Positions 33,819 through 43,605 of a stretch of DNA of 64,000 nt are shown piece after piece. The translations under genes were made by a program, and so were the position numbers. Under the pieces are notes generated by a model. The model had not been told where the DNA came from, made no database searches, and worked only from the letters and a program-made list of their open reading frames with translations. The DNA is taken from positions 558,001 through 622,000 of the forward strand of contig NZ_FTPQ01000002.1 in the NCBI RefSeq assembly GCF_900156435.1, read 5' to 3'. Position 1 is the stretch's first letter, and every line of letters begins with the position of its first letter. This stretch comes from Microbacterium sp. RU1D (GTDB lineage: Bacteria; Actinomycetota; Actinomycetes; Actinomycetales; Microbacteriaceae).

Positions 33819-34738
33819 GCGAGGCCCCGGAACCAGTCGTCGATCAGTCTCCGGGCGATGGATGCCGGCCCGGGGAGCTGGACCGGTCCCTCACCGCGCA
33901 GGGCCGTGCCGATCTCCTCGCGGTCGAACCAGCGGACCTCGACGATCTCCTCTCCGTCGGCGCGCGCCTCCGCATCCGCGACGACGCGCGCGCGGAAGCC
34001 GAGCATGAGCGAGCGGGGGTATGGCCACGCCTGGGAGCCGCGGTACTCGATGTCGTCGAGCCGCACGCCGGACTCCTCTCCGACCTCGCGACGCACGGCG
34101 TCCTCCAGCGACTCCCCCGCTTCGGCGAACCCCGCGAAGCACGAGTACCGGTCGCCGCCCCACGCGGCGTTCGCGCCGAGCAGGATCCAGTCCTCCGACT
34201 CCGCCGACTGCACGAGCACGATCACGGCCGGATCGGTGCGCGGGAAGTGCTCGCGCCCGCACGCCGGGCAGTGGCGCGACCATCCGGCGTGCCGGGTCTC
34301 GGTACGCGACCCGCACGCGGGGCAGAAGGGCGCATCGCGCAACCACCCCGCCAGGGCGACGGCGTTCGTGAAGACCTCCGCCTCCGACGCCGGCAGGTCG
34401 CCACCGGCCGCGCGCAGCGCCGCCCACTCGGCATCCGGAACGAGGTCCTCGGGCGCGTCGTCGGCGAGCACGGCGAGCAGGACGGCAGCCCCATCGGCGC
34501 CGCGTCCGAGGAAAGCCCACTCGTGCACGGGCACGGAAGCGGCCGCCAGCCCACCCACCTCCACGAGCGCGAGACGCCCGGCACGGACCGGTGCGGCGTC
34601 GCGCCGCACCGGCAGGACCCGGGTCGTCGCGTCGGCGCATGCACGATCGAGCAGCCCGTCGTCGTCGCGCTCCGCTCCGGAGCGGTCGACGCGCAGCGGG
34701 GGCGGGACCTCGGCAGGGGCAGGCGCGGGAAGCGGCAT
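33815..34738 (-). CDS. nudC: NAD(+) diphosphatase (NADH pyrophosphatase), Nudix family
   Basis: The 307-residue product has the NudC arrangement. A four-cysteine zinc module (FCPACGSRTETRH...HCPACGREHFPRTDP) is followed by the Nudix box GFAEAGESLEDAVRREVGEESGV and by SQAWPYPRSLMLGF, the diagnostic SQPWPFPxS motif in slightly changed form. It cleaves NAD(H) to NMN(H) and AMP and can remove NAD caps from RNA. ATG 34738 starts the reading frame. It is coupled to uvrD2 by an overlap, the order seen in mycobacteria. Confidence 0.93.
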   Translation of the reverse strand: MPLPAPAPAEVPPPLRVDRSGAERDDDGLLDRACADATTRVLPVRRDAAPVRAGRLALVEVGGLAAASVPVHEWAFLGRGADGAAVLLAVLADDAPEDLVPDAEWAALRAAGGDLPASEAEVFTNAVALAGWLRDAPFCPACGSRTETRHAGWSRHCPACGREHFPRTDPAVIVLVQSAESEDWILLGANAAWGGDRYSCFAGFAEAGESLEDAVRREVGEESGVRLDDIEYRGSQAWPYPRSLMLGFRARVVADAEARADGEEIVEVRWFDREEIGTALRGEGPVQLPGPASIARRLIDDWFRGLA

Positions 34739-34835
34739 CGGACACCTCTCTGATGGGTGGCGGCGGACGGGCGGATCGACGGCCCGACCTCGCCGCAGAA
34801 GGGCGTGGCGCGGGCGGACGGGTGAAAGCCCGACC

Positions 34836-34841
34836 TACCCT
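34836..34841 (+). promoter_or_regulatory. -10 box (TACCCT) for the 34849 gene
   Basis: TACCCT, then 7 nt (G-rich), then ATG 34849. The G-run may also serve as a weak ribosome-binding site. Confidence 0.45.
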
Positions 34842-34848
34842 GGGGGGC

Positions 34849-36285
34849 ATGGCACGCTCGCCCCTCATTTTAGCCGCGTCGGCGACGGCGGCCCTCCCGC
34901 GCACCGCCATCACCAGCGTCAGCGCGCTGACGGAGAACAGCGGCGGGCGCTTCGATTCCGCCCTGGCGCGAACCGACGACGGTCGCGAGGTCGTCGTGCG
35001 TATGCCGGCGAACGACGAAGCGGCCGCCGATCTCGCCGCGGAGTCGCGTGCGCTGCACGCCCTCACCGCGGGTGTGCGGGCGCTCCTGCCGTTCTCCGTA
35101 CCCGAGGTGCTCGGCGAGGCCGGGTCCGGTATGCAGCGCGTCCTCGTCGTCGACCACATCGACGGCTACCGGATCGACCCGGCGCACCTGCCCAAAGGCC
35201 CGGGTTACGCTCCCGCGATCGGAGGGGCGTTGGCGGCCGTGCACGCGCTCCCCGTGTCGATCGTGCGCACCGACGGCCTCCCCGTCCGCTCCCCCGAGCG
35301 GGTCCGCGACGACGTCGAGCGCCTGCTCGACCGTGCGGACGCCACCGGGCGGGTCGGAGACGACCTCATGATGCGCTGGCGCCGGGCGCTCGAGGTCGAC
35401 GACCTCTGGCGCTTCGAATCCGCCGTCATCCTCGGTGGGGCCACCAGCTCCTCCGTGGTGCTCGTCGACGACGAGGACGACGCGCCCCACGTGGTCGGCA
35501 TCCTGGATTGGGCGGGGCTCAGCGTCGGCGATCCCGCCGTCGACCTGCGCTGGCTGGCATCGTCCCCCCTGGCCGCCGACGACGTGCACGCCGGATACGC
35601 CGCCGCCGGCGAACGCTCCCCCGACCCGCTCCTGCGCGAGCGCGCCCGCCTCTACGCGGAGCTGGAGTTCGCCCGCTGGCTCGTCCACGGCCACGACGCC
35701 GGCGAGAGCGACGTCGTCGCCGACGCCGTCGCCCTGCTCGACGCCCTCGCCGACGGTGTGCGCGGTGACCACATCGTGCCCGACTCGCGCAGCGACATCG
35801 ATGACGCTCTGGCCCTCGTCGAGTCCGTCCCGCCCGTCGCCGCCCCCGCCGTCGTTGATACGTCCATGCAAACCGACGCCTACGACCCCGAGGCCCTCTC
35901 GCTCTACCTCTCCGCCGAGCGCGACCGCGTGGCCGCGGCCGAAGCGCTCGCCGAGGCCCTCGACACGGCGGATCCGGATGCCGACACCGGCGCGATCCAC
36001 GTCGACCAGCTGCCGACGCGCGACGACGTCGATCCGGAGGAGACCGCGCCGCTCGACCTCGACGGGTGGGACGACGGCGCGCGCGAATCGATGTCGGGGG
36101 TGGCGTCTCGGACGTCGGACGTCGCCGGGGCCTCCGCGACTCCCGACACCGACGGGGAGACCCCGCTCCGCCAGCCCCGCACCTCCGAGGAGTCGACCTC
36201 AACGGCGGTCGACGACGAGGAAGACGCCGCGCGCGCGAGCCGTGCGGCTCTCCGGCGCTGGGGCGTGTCGGACGACACCGTCTGA
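34849..36285 (+). CDS. Phosphotransferase-fold (APH) protein without the HGD catalytic motif
   Basis: The 478-residue product has a kinase-like N-lobe (VVVRMPANDEAAADLAAESRALHAL), a helical region (GALAAVHALP) and the magnesium loop VVGILDWAGLSVGDPAVDLRWLA typical of macrolide/aminoglycoside phosphotransferases. The catalytic loop, normally V-H-G-D, reads ESAVILGGATSSSVVL here, so the catalytic Asp is absent and the protein may be a pseudokinase. The last 170 residues are acidic and disordered. It occupies the place between nudC and adnB where M. tuberculosis has Rv3200c. I do not assign drug resistance. Confidence 0.8.
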   Translation: MARSPLILAASATAALPRTAITSVSALTENSGGRFDSALARTDDGREVVVRMPANDEAAADLAAESRALHALTAGVRALLPFSVPEVLGEAGSGMQRVLVVDHIDGYRIDPAHLPKGPGYAPAIGGALAAVHALPVSIVRTDGLPVRSPERVRDDVERLLDRADATGRVGDDLMMRWRRALEVDDLWRFESAVILGGATSSSVVLVDDEDDAPHVVGILDWAGLSVGDPAVDLRWLASSPLAADDVHAGYAAAGERSPDPLLRERARLYAELEFARWLVHGHDAGESDVVADAVALLDALADGVRGDHIVPDSRSDIDDALALVESVPPVAAPAVVDTSMQTDAYDPEALSLYLSAERDRVAAAEALAEALDTADPDADTGAIHVDQLPTRDDVDPEETAPLDLDGWDDGARESMSGVASRTSDVAGASATPDTDGETPLRQPRTSEESTSTAVDDEEDAARASRAALRRWGVSDDTV

Positions 36286-36371
36286 GCTCCGTCGCACGCG
36301 CCCGGGCAGAACGGGTCGGGCGCCTGTTCCCGCGCTGCGGCACCCGCACGTCGGCCCCGCGGCAACGCTCG

Positions 36372-39300
36372 TCAGCCGCGCAGCACCAGCTCGTCGCCGA
36401 CGTAGAACAGCACCACGTCGATGCGATCGAGGTCGATGCCGTGCTTGGCGTGGTAGGCCTCCCGGTACAGCTCCAGCTGCACCATGCGGGAGCGGCGCTC
36501 GGCCTCGCTCGCGGGCGGGCGACCCGTCTTCCAGTCGACGATCTCGTATCGGTCGCCGCGTCGGTACACGGCATCCAATTTGCAGATGACGACATGATCG
36601 CGACCATCGAGCCTGCGCGTGACGTAGTCGATCTCGGTCTCGACCTCGAGGGGGCGCAGCGACGCCCACTCCGATCGTTCGAAGCACTCGCGGAGGCGTT
36701 GCAGTTCGGCCGCGTCGGCGGCCGATGCGCCGCCCTCGTCGTCGTCCCACAGCGCCTCGTCATCGAGCCCGATTCCTGCGCCGACGAGCCCCGAGCGCTG
36801 CTCGACCCAGGCGTGGAACAGCGTGCCGAGGCGCGTCTGTCGATAGGGGCGCTCGGGCATGGGGCGCCGGAGATCCTCGACTGCGCCGCCGTAATCGGCG
36901 ACGAAGTCCTTGAACTTTGACGCCGGAATGCGTGTCGGCGCGGGCGCGTGGACCGGGCGCAGCCTGTCGGCCCGCTCCGCGAGGAGCAGCTCGAGGTCGG
37001 GGTCGGCCGTCGCCGGCGGTTGCTGTGCCCGCGCCGCCTGAGCCTGCGTCACGGCGGCGGCGACCGCGGTTCGACGTGAACCCAGCGGATCGAGCGGCCA
37101 GTGCAGCAGTCGCCGTTCGCCGTCGTAGGGGTCGTCGCCGGGCCCGTCGACGACGAGATCGATCCCGAGCGCTTCCATGGCTTCGTCGAGGAACACGCTG
37201 GGGCGTCGCGGGCGCTTGGTCCCCGACCAGCTCGATCCCGACAGCAGCAGGTGGTCCCGCGCCCGTGTGAACGCCACGTACGCCAGGCGCCGGTCCTCAT
37301 CGACCTGCCGGGCACGGTTGTCGGCGACGAAAGCGTCGATCGCCGCTTTCAGATCCTGTTGCGTCTCGGCACCCCGCCACCCGAACACCGGCAGCCAGGC
37401 CGCATCGCCACGGAACTCGGACGGGAGGATGCCGAACCCCAGCCACCCCTTGGTGTCGCGCGGGAGCGACGGCAGCTCGTCCGTCACGAGCCGCACCACT
37501 GCCACGGCATCCCACTCCAAGCCCTTCGAGCCGTGGATGGTGAGCAATTGCACGACGTCGTCTTCGGGCGGTTCGGTGCGAGGGGCGAACTCGTCAGCCT
37601 GTTCGGCATGGTCGAGCCACGCCAGCAGGCTGGATACGGAGCCGGATTCATCGGCGGCGAGGAACCCGCGGATCTCGTCGACGAATGCGCGCAGCTGCGC
37701 CGAGGCGATGCGGGCGGGACCGCGTGCCTCGTTCGCGGCGAGCTCGATGTCGAGCCGCAGCTCGGCCTCGATGAGCCGGATGAGCTCGGGCACCGGTGCG
37801 CCGACGCTGCGGCGCAACCCCGCGAACACCGCCCCCGCCTCGCGCAGGCGTGCGCGCCCGCCGGGGGTGATGTCGGCCAGCCAGCCGTGACCGTCGCTCT
37901 GCCGGGCGACGAAGTCGAGCGCGTCGACGAGGGAGGCGCGGTCGGCCCCCGGTGTGGACCTCAGCCGGTCGACGACCTCGGGTGCCAGCGGCTGCAGCGC
38001 CACGTCGTGCGTCGCGAGGCGCTTGGCCAGCTGCGCCAGCGCGCGCAGGTCGGCGAGCCCCACCGCCCACCGGGGGCCGGAGAGCACGCGGATCAACGCC
38101 GAACCCGCCTCGGGGTCGCTGATCACCCGGAGCACCGAGACCACGTCGACCACTTCGGGCGTGGTGAGGAGCCCGCCGAGCCCGAGGATGCGGTGCGGGA
38201 TGCCGCGTCGCCCGAGGGCGTCGCCGAAGCGCACCATGTGCTTCTTGCTGCGGAACAGCACCGCCCCGGTGGTGGGGCGGCCCTCGGCGGCGCGTGCGGC
38301 GCGCACGCCCACGAACCACGCCGCCACGCGGTCGGCCTCGGCGTCGAGGTCGTTCTCGAAGACCGTCTCGACGAGCCCCTCCGGGGCGCCGGGCCGCGAT
38401 CGAAGCTCCTCGACGGCCACCGCGGCGCGGGGCGCCAGGGGCGCGAGCACCGCGTTGGCCGCGGTGAGCACGCGGGCGCTGTTCCGCCAGCTCGTCAGCA
38501 GAGCGAAACGCCGGCACTCCGCCCCGGGGGCGAACGCCTCGGGGAAGCCGCCCAGGTTTCCCGCACTCGCACCGCGCCACGCGTAGATCGCCTGATGCGG
38601 GTCGCCCACGGCCATGACGGCCGTGCCGCCGAACAGCGTCGCCAGCAGGTCGGTCTGCACGACGGAGGTGTCCTGGTACTCGTCGAGCAGCACGACGCGG
38701 TAGCGGGCGCGCAGCTCGGCCACGACGGCGGGGTGCTCGCGCGCGATCCGCAGGGCACCGGCCACCTGGTCGGCGAAGTCCATCACCCCGAGCCGGGCCT
38801 TCTCACGGTCGTAGGCCGCCGCGAGCGTCGCCAGCAGCGACAGCGCCGAGACCTTCGCCGCGGCATCCCCCACCTCTTTGTAGACGCTCACCCGCGCGGA
38901 GGTCGACGGCCGCTCGACGATCCGTGCGAACTGCTCCGGGAACGCGGAAAGCTCGTCCAGGTCGACGAGGTTGTCGACGCCGTCACGGGCGATGCGCAGC
39001 GCCGCGTCGATGAGGGTGCGGGGCGACTCCTGGCGCTCTTCGAGGCGCGGATCGTCCGAGGCGAACACCACGCGCCGCATGAGCAGCCACGCCGCCGACT
39101 CCGACAGCACCGCGGCCTCGGCGTCCCGTCCGATGCGCAGGCCGTGCTCGCGCACGATCGAGTCCGCGAAGCTGTTGTAGGTCGACACGGTCGGCCGATG
39201 CAGCAGCTGATCGCCGTCGTGCGAATCGGGCACGTCGGCACCGGTCTCGACCGCGAGCGCGTCGAGGGCCTCGCGACGGGCCGCGTCGCCCCGCGCCCCC

Positions 39301-39662
39301 TCGAGCGCGGCGAGCTCCGCGAACACCGCGAGCCGCCCGTCCGCGTGCAGACGCGGGAGGAAGGGAAGCAACCCCCGCACCTCGAACTCCGACAGGCGCT
39401 GCAGACGGCGCTGGATGCGCTCGGCCAGTTCACCCGCGGCCTTGCGCGTGAAGGTGAGGCCCAGCACTTCGTCGCGGCGGACGAGGGCGTTGGCGACCAA
39501 CCACACGACGCGCCCGGCCATGGTCTCGGTCTTGCCGCTGCCGGCGCCGGCGACAACCAGCGCAGGCTCGAGCGGAGCCTCGATCACCGCCGTCTGCTCG
39601 ACGGTGGGCGGGAACTGGCCGAGGGCCGCGGCGATGGTGGCCGCGGACAGCAGCTCGCTCAT
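36372..39662 (-). CDS. adnB: AdnB subunit of the AdnAB helicase-nuclease
   Basis: The 1096-residue product is close to the 1101 of M. tuberculosis AdnB. An N-terminal UvrD-type motor has Walker A VVAGAGSGKTET (K44), LLDEYQDTSVVQ, AVGDPHQAIYAWRGAS, LTIHGSKGLEWDAVAVV and EDRRLAYVAFTRARDHLLL. The C-terminal RecB-family nuclease has FHAWVEQRSG and the catalytic YEIVDWKTGRPP, with VQLELYREAYHA downstream. With AdnA it resects double-strand breaks. ATG 39662 overlaps the adnA stop (ATGA), giving coupled synthesis. Confidence 0.93.
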   Translation of the reverse strand: MSELLSAATIAAALGQFPPTVEQTAVIEAPLEPALVVAGAGSGKTETMAGRVVWLVANALVRRDEVLGLTFTRKAAGELAERIQRRLQRLSEFEVRGLLPFLPRLHADGRLAVFAELAALEGARGDAARREALDALAVETGADVPDSHDGDQLLHRPTVSTYNSFADSIVREHGLRIGRDAEAAVLSESAAWLLMRRVVFASDDPRLEERQESPRTLIDAALRIARDGVDNLVDLDELSAFPEQFARIVERPSTSARVSVYKEVGDAAAKVSALSLLATLAAAYDREKARLGVMDFADQVAGALRIAREHPAVVAELRARYRVVLLDEYQDTSVVQTDLLATLFGGTAVMAVGDPHQAIYAWRGASAGNLGGFPEAFAPGAECRRFALLTSWRNSARVLTAANAVLAPLAPRAAVAVEELRSRPGAPEGLVETVFENDLDAEADRVAAWFVGVRAARAAEGRPTTGAVLFRSKKHMVRFGDALGRRGIPHRILGLGGLLTTPEVVDVVSVLRVISDPEAGSALIRVLSGPRWAVGLADLRALAQLAKRLATHDVALQPLAPEVVDRLRSTPGADRASLVDALDFVARQSDGHGWLADITPGGRARLREAGAVFAGLRRSVGAPVPELIRLIEAELRLDIELAANEARGPARIASAQLRAFVDEIRGFLAADESGSVSSLLAWLDHAEQADEFAPRTEPPEDDVVQLLTIHGSKGLEWDAVAVVRLVTDELPSLPRDTKGWLGFGILPSEFRGDAAWLPVFGWRGAETQQDLKAAIDAFVADNRARQVDEDRRLAYVAFTRARDHLLLSGSSWSGTKRPRRPSVFLDEAMEALGIDLVVDGPGDDPYDGERRLLHWPLDPLGSRRTAVAAAVTQAQAARAQQPPATADPDLELLLAERADRLRPVHAPAPTRIPASKFKDFVADYGGAVEDLRRPMPERPYRQTRLGTLFHAWVEQRSGLVGAGIGLDDEALWDDDEGGASAADAAELQRLRECFERSEWASLRPLEVETEIDYVTRRLDGRDHVVICKLDAVYRRGDRYEIVDWKTGRPPASEAERRSRMVQLELYREAYHAKHGIDLDRIDVVLFYVGDELVLRG

Positions 39663-42600
39663 GACGCGCTCACCGCCGACACCGTGTGGATGCGGCACAG
39701 GCCGTACGAGAACTCGTCGCGGCAATGCACCTCGTAGGGAGCGGCGAACGACGTGCCGCGCATGATCTCGACCGCGCCCTGCACGCGCGCCACGAAGGCG
39801 GTGCGCTGCTCGTCGTCGAAGGGTTTCTGCGTCGGCTCCGCGTAGTCCTTCGTCGCGGCCGTGGGCCGCAGCACGAGCAGCTTCGCCCCGCCGGAGTCCA
39901 TTCCCGCCACCTGTTCGATCGCGCCCGACGAGAACGCCAGCTGGTACGCCGCCAGCTGCGGGTTGTCGGCGACCTTGGCGTCGGTCTGCGGTTCGCTCTT
40001 GCCCGTCTTCAGGTCGACGATGACGACCTCTCCGGACGGTGTGAGCTCCACCCGGTCGATGTCGCCGCTGAGCACGGCGCCGTGCTCACCGGCATCCGGG
40101 ATGGGAATGGGCACCTCGAAATGCCGCTCCGCGCCGATGAGTCGACCGCCCGCGTCGTCGAAGCGACGCAGGTACGCGGCGAGTCGCCGCACGAGATCGC
40201 GGGCCCGTGTGCGCTCCGCGCGCTCCCGCCACACCGCGTCGAAGACGAGCTCGCCCCACCGCTCGTCGACCACGGCCCACAGGTCGTCTTCGGACGAGGA
40301 TGCCGCGGTCTCGAGCGCCGCATGGATGATCGTTCCGATACCCGCCGTCGTGCCGCCACGATCGCCGCCGAGATCGGCGATGACCCAGTCGAGCTGGCAC
40401 TCCTCGAGCGCGTGCAGTCGCGACGGCGACACGCGCACGTCTTCGCGCTCCAGGTCGCGCAACGGCGCCGTGGAACTGGGCGGTGCCACGCCGTACCACT
40501 GCTCGACGGCGGCACCGGCGACGCCCGCGCCCGCGAGGATCGCGAGCTGGCCGGCCGCGTGCGCCCGCTCGCCCGCGGGGACGCGCGGCGCCGTCAGCGA
40601 CCGGCGGTGACGTGCGACGAGCCCACGGAGCGAGAGGGGGTGCTCGGGGATGGCCGCGGCCGGTTCGGGGGTGGGGAGCATCTCGAACAGGACGCTCGGT
40701 CCCGTGTCGTCGTCGTCGACGGCCGTCACCACGAGGAGGCCGTCGGCACGGCTGATGGCCCGCACGAACAGCCGCAGCTCGTCGTGCATCGCGGCGCGGC
40801 GCCGATCGAGCATGCCGGCGGCGGGGAGGTCGGGGGTCTGCACCGCGTCGGCCAACCGCCACGTCTCGAGGAGCCCGCCCCGCAGCCGCGTGTTCGGCCA
40901 CACGCCGTCTTGCACCCCGGCGATGACGACGGTGTCGAAGGCCGTCCCGGCGGCCGCGGCCGGGGTGAGCACGCGCACGGTGTCGACGACGGCCGGCTGC
41001 TCGATGCGGTCTTCGGCGACGTCGCTGTCGAGAACCGACCGCAGGAATCCCGAGGCCTCGCCGTCGGGTTCGCGCTCGGTGAAGCGTTTGGCGGCCTGAA
41101 AGAGGGCCACGATCGCGTCGAGGTCGCGATCGGCCTGCTCGGCGATCGGCCCCTGCCCGCGCGCGGCCTCGCGCCAGGTGCGGGAGAGCGCGCTGCGCTC
41201 CCACGCCGTCCAGAGGAGCTCGTGCGCGGTGGCCTGCTGGAGGGCCTGGCCCCGCAGGGCGGCCAGCGTCTCCCCCAGGCGCACCGCCCGACGCGCCTCG
41301 CGGGAGTCGATCACGGCGAGCTCGAGGGGGAAGCGCACGCCCGACACCAGCAGCTCGGTCGCGGCGCGCGTCCCCCCGGCGGCGACCTCGTCGTGGCGCA
41401 GCGCCGTGCGCAGACGCCGCAGCTCGATGGCGTCGAGACCGCCGAAGGTACCCAGGAGGGCGTCGACCACCTCGTCGGCCACCCACTCGTCGGGATCCTT
41501 CATGCCCAACTCCACCACGCGCACCAGGTCGCGCACCGGCCGTTGCACCCCGAGCGCCAGACCGGGTCCGCTGGCGCGGGCGGGCACCTCGCGGGCGGCG
41601 AGCTCGGCTTCGAGGGTCGCCACCTGCCGGGAGTCGTGGGCGATGACCGCGCACGAGCTCCACGGCACTCCGTCGAGGACGTGCCGCTCGCGCAGGATGC
41701 GGGCGATCGCGTCGGCCTCTTCGGCGGGCGAGCGCAACAGGTACGTGCGCACCGACCCCTGCGCGGGCGCCCCGTCTGGCGCGCGTCGGTGCGCGACGAC
41801 GCCGGCCGCCCCGATCCGGGATGCCACCTGCCGCACCAGATCGACCTGCTCGGGCGTGCCGCGGTGCGGCGTCCCGAGCGCCGCGGTCGCACCGAGCTCG
41901 CGGGCGAGCCGCGCGAAGTTCTCCGGCGTCGCGCCGCGGAAGGCGCCGGAACCGACGTCGGGATCGCCGAAGGCGACGACGCCGATGCCGAGCGCGCGAC
42001 AGGACCGCAGCAGATCGATCCCGCCGGCGGTGAGCTCCTGGGCGTCGTCGACCAGGATGCAGCGCAGCGACGAGAATCGCCCGAGAAGCTCGCGGTCGGA
42101 GCGCGCGGCTTCGAGGACGGCCACGGCCTCCCGCGCCAGGTCGGCCGCGTCGCGGTGCGCGCCGCGCATGGCCGCCCGCACCGCTCGGTACTCTTCGGCG
42201 AACGACGCCAGCGACGCCCACACCGGCAGCTCGTGTCGCTCGGCGAGCAGGATCAGGTCGCTCGGGGTGAGGCCCAGCTCCGTGCACTCGGCGAGGAAGG
42301 CGCGCAGGTCGCCGCGGAAACCGCGCGTGGCGCGGATCGTCGGTCCGAGCCACTCGGGCCACCGCGAGACGCCGTCGAGCTCGTCGAGCGCGTCGCCCTC
42401 GAGGAGGTCGCGGATGATCTGATCCTCGTCGCCGCCGGTGAGCAGCTGCGGCGGTTCGCCGCCCCGGCGCACCTCTGCACCGCGCACGAGGTGGAACGCG
42501 AACGACGCGACGGAGCGCGCCAGAGCGCCCGAGGTGGCGCGGTCGACCGCGAGCGCGAGAGGATCGCGCAGCGCCGTCGCCGCGGGTCGCGTGGGGGTGA

Positions 42601-42802
42601 GCACGAGCAGGTCGTCGGGATCGATGCCGGATGCCACCAGCTCGCGCACGCGCGAGAGCAGGGTGGTCGACTTGCCCGAGCCCGGTGCGCCGACCACCAC
42701 ACCGCTCGCCGCTGCGGGCCAGGCGACGACGGCGCGCTGGTCGGCGTCGAGAGCGTCGTGCTCCCGCGCGACGCCGAGGGCGGCGGCATCCGTCATCTGC
42801 AT
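39659..42802 (-). CDS. adnA: AdnA subunit of the AdnAB helicase-nuclease
   Basis: The 1047-residue product compares with 1055 in M. tuberculosis. The motor domain has Walker A VVGAPGSGKSTT (K44), a Walker B-like ILVDDAQELTAGG and a weakly conserved C-half (VVIAGVQDGVWPN). The nuclease domain has SPSRLHALEECQLDW and VVIVDLKTGKSEP. In mycobacteria AdnB is the main motor and both subunits have nuclease activity. I chose ATG 42802 (MQMTDAAAL) because TAGCGT lies 7 nt upstream; ATG 42796 is an alternative and in-frame codons upstream to 42916 look like non-coding extension. Confidence 0.9.
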   Translation of the reverse strand: MQMTDAAALGVAREHDALDADQRAVVAWPAAASGVVVGAPGSGKSTTLLSRVRELVASGIDPDDLLVLTPTRPAATALRDPLALAVDRATSGALARSVASFAFHLVRGAEVRRGGEPPQLLTGGDEDQIIRDLLEGDALDELDGVSRWPEWLGPTIRATRGFRGDLRAFLAECTELGLTPSDLILLAERHELPVWASLASFAEEYRAVRAAMRGAHRDAADLAREAVAVLEAARSDRELLGRFSSLRCILVDDAQELTAGGIDLLRSCRALGIGVVAFGDPDVGSGAFRGATPENFARLARELGATAALGTPHRGTPEQVDLVRQVASRIGAAGVVAHRRAPDGAPAQGSVRTYLLRSPAEEADAIARILRERHVLDGVPWSSCAVIAHDSRQVATLEAELAAREVPARASGPGLALGVQRPVRDLVRVVELGMKDPDEWVADEVVDALLGTFGGLDAIELRRLRTALRHDEVAAGGTRAATELLVSGVRFPLELAVIDSREARRAVRLGETLAALRGQALQQATAHELLWTAWERSALSRTWREAARGQGPIAEQADRDLDAIVALFQAAKRFTEREPDGEASGFLRSVLDSDVAEDRIEQPAVVDTVRVLTPAAAAGTAFDTVVIAGVQDGVWPNTRLRGGLLETWRLADAVQTPDLPAAGMLDRRRAAMHDELRLFVRAISRADGLLVVTAVDDDDTGPSVLFEMLPTPEPAAAIPEHPLSLRGLVARHRRSLTAPRVPAGERAHAAGQLAILAGAGVAGAAVEQWYGVAPPSSTAPLRDLEREDVRVSPSRLHALEECQLDWVIADLGGDRGGTTAGIGTIIHAALETAASSSEDDLWAVVDERWGELVFDAVWRERAERTRARDLVRRLAAYLRRFDDAGGRLIGAERHFEVPIPIPDAGEHGAVLSGDIDRVELTPSGEVVIVDLKTGKSEPQTDAKVADNPQLAAYQLAFSSGAIEQVAGMDSGGAKLLVLRPTAATKDYAEPTQKPFDDEQRTAFVARVQGAVEIMRGTSFAAPYEVHCRDEFSYGLCRIHTVSAVSAS

Positions 42803-42809
42803 GTGCACC

Positions 42810-42815
42810 ACGCTA
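42810..42815 (-). promoter_or_regulatory. -10 box (TAGCGT) of the adnAB operon
   Basis: On the minus strand it is followed by 7 nt and ATG 42802. It supports a leaderless adnA message. Confidence 0.45.
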
Positions 42816-43015
42816 ATCGCGACCTCCGACATCGGTCGGGCACGACGGGCGTGCGCCGTCGATGCGCGCCGCGCGCGACGCTGCGCGGACGCACGAGGAG
42901 GACCGGCGTTCGCCATCCGCGAAGCGACCCGCGCGACGGGCTGTCGTGTCGGAACCCTGCCCTAGAGTCGAATCACGCGCCGGGCCGACCGCGGCCCGCG
43001 GGGAAAGGACGCATC

Positions 43016-43240
43016 GTGGAGATCCGCATCGGCATCACCAACACCGGCCGCGAGCTGAACTTCGAGACCAACGAGAGCTCCGACGCCGTCAAGTCGACCG
43101 TCGCCTCGGCCCTCGACAGCTCCGCCAGCCACGTCACGTTCACCGATGTGAAGGGCAACTCCTACCTCGTCCCGACCGCCAACCTCGCCTTCGTCGAACT
43201 CGGTACCGAAGAGTCGCGTCGCGTCGGGTTCGTCGCCTGA
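43016..43240 (+). CDS. DUF3107 family small protein
   Basis: The 74-residue product (VEIRIGITNTGRELNFETNES) matches the DUF3107 family, for example M. tuberculosis Rv3208A (TB9.4). It includes the closing GNSYLVPTANLAFVELGTEESRRVGF, which is almost invariant in the family. Function is unknown. GTG 43016 follows GGAAAGGACGC. In mycobacteria it also lies between adnA-side genes and rhlE. Confidence 0.9.
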   Translation: MEIRIGITNTGRELNFETNESSDAVKSTVASALDSSASHVTFTDVKGNSYLVPTANLAFVELGTEESRRVGFVA

Positions 43241-43250
43241 CCCACCCGCC

Positions 43251-43535
43251 GTGCAGATCCTGCTCGGTCTCCTGATCGGCGCGGTGATCGGCCTGATCGC
43301 GCACGTCGCGCTCCCCGGTCGTCACCTTCGCGGTGCGGCGCTGGCTCCGCTCACGGGCGCTGCGTCGGCGGGCATCGTGTGGACCGCGCTGACCTGGATG
43401 GGACTCGGCGACTCGCCGCTCCCTTGGGTTCTCGCCGTGGTGGCGTCGGCTGCGACGACGCTCTCGCTCGTGTCGCTCACCACCCGTTCGCGCAGCGCGC
43501 GCGACGCCGCGGACCGCGCGCGCCTGCCCGTCTGA
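43251..43535 (+). CDS. Small membrane protein, 94 aa
   Basis: GTG 43251 (MQILLGLLIGAVIGLIAHVALPG) is 10 bp after the DUF3107 stop. There are three hydrophobic segments (1-20, 32-50, 57-80) and a basic, Arg-rich C-terminus (TRSRSARDAADRARLPV). The GLLIGAVIGLIAH start resembles small transglycosylase-associated/GlsB-like proteins, but the match is weak. It is probably co-transcribed with the DUF3107 gene. Confidence 0.65.
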   Translation: MQILLGLLIGAVIGLIAHVALPGRHLRGAALAPLTGAASAGIVWTALTWMGLGDSPLPWVLAVVASAATTLSLVSLTTRSRSARDAADRARLPV

Positions 43536-43605
43536 TCCCGCACCCAGGATGAGCGGCCTCGCGGCGCACGCAGCCGTCGACACGGAGCCTCCGGCATCCG
43601 AGGAG

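Noticed and set aside
31515..35768. Very long plus-strand open frame of more than 1,400 codons
   Set aside because: It spans several genes on both strands (Rv3196-type, uvrD2, nudC, phosphotransferase) whose products have clear motifs; the Arg/Ala/Pro-rich translation is a high-G+C shadow.
34849..36285. Antibiotic-resistance phosphotransferase
   Set aside because: The HGD catalytic motif is missing and the position in a conserved DNA-repair block argues for a housekeeping role.
37101..43240. Long plus-strand frames opposite adnB and adnA (about 880 and 1,180 codons)
   Set aside because: The minus strand carries complete helicase and nuclease motifs; the plus-strand products have only Arg/Gly/His-rich low-complexity sequence.
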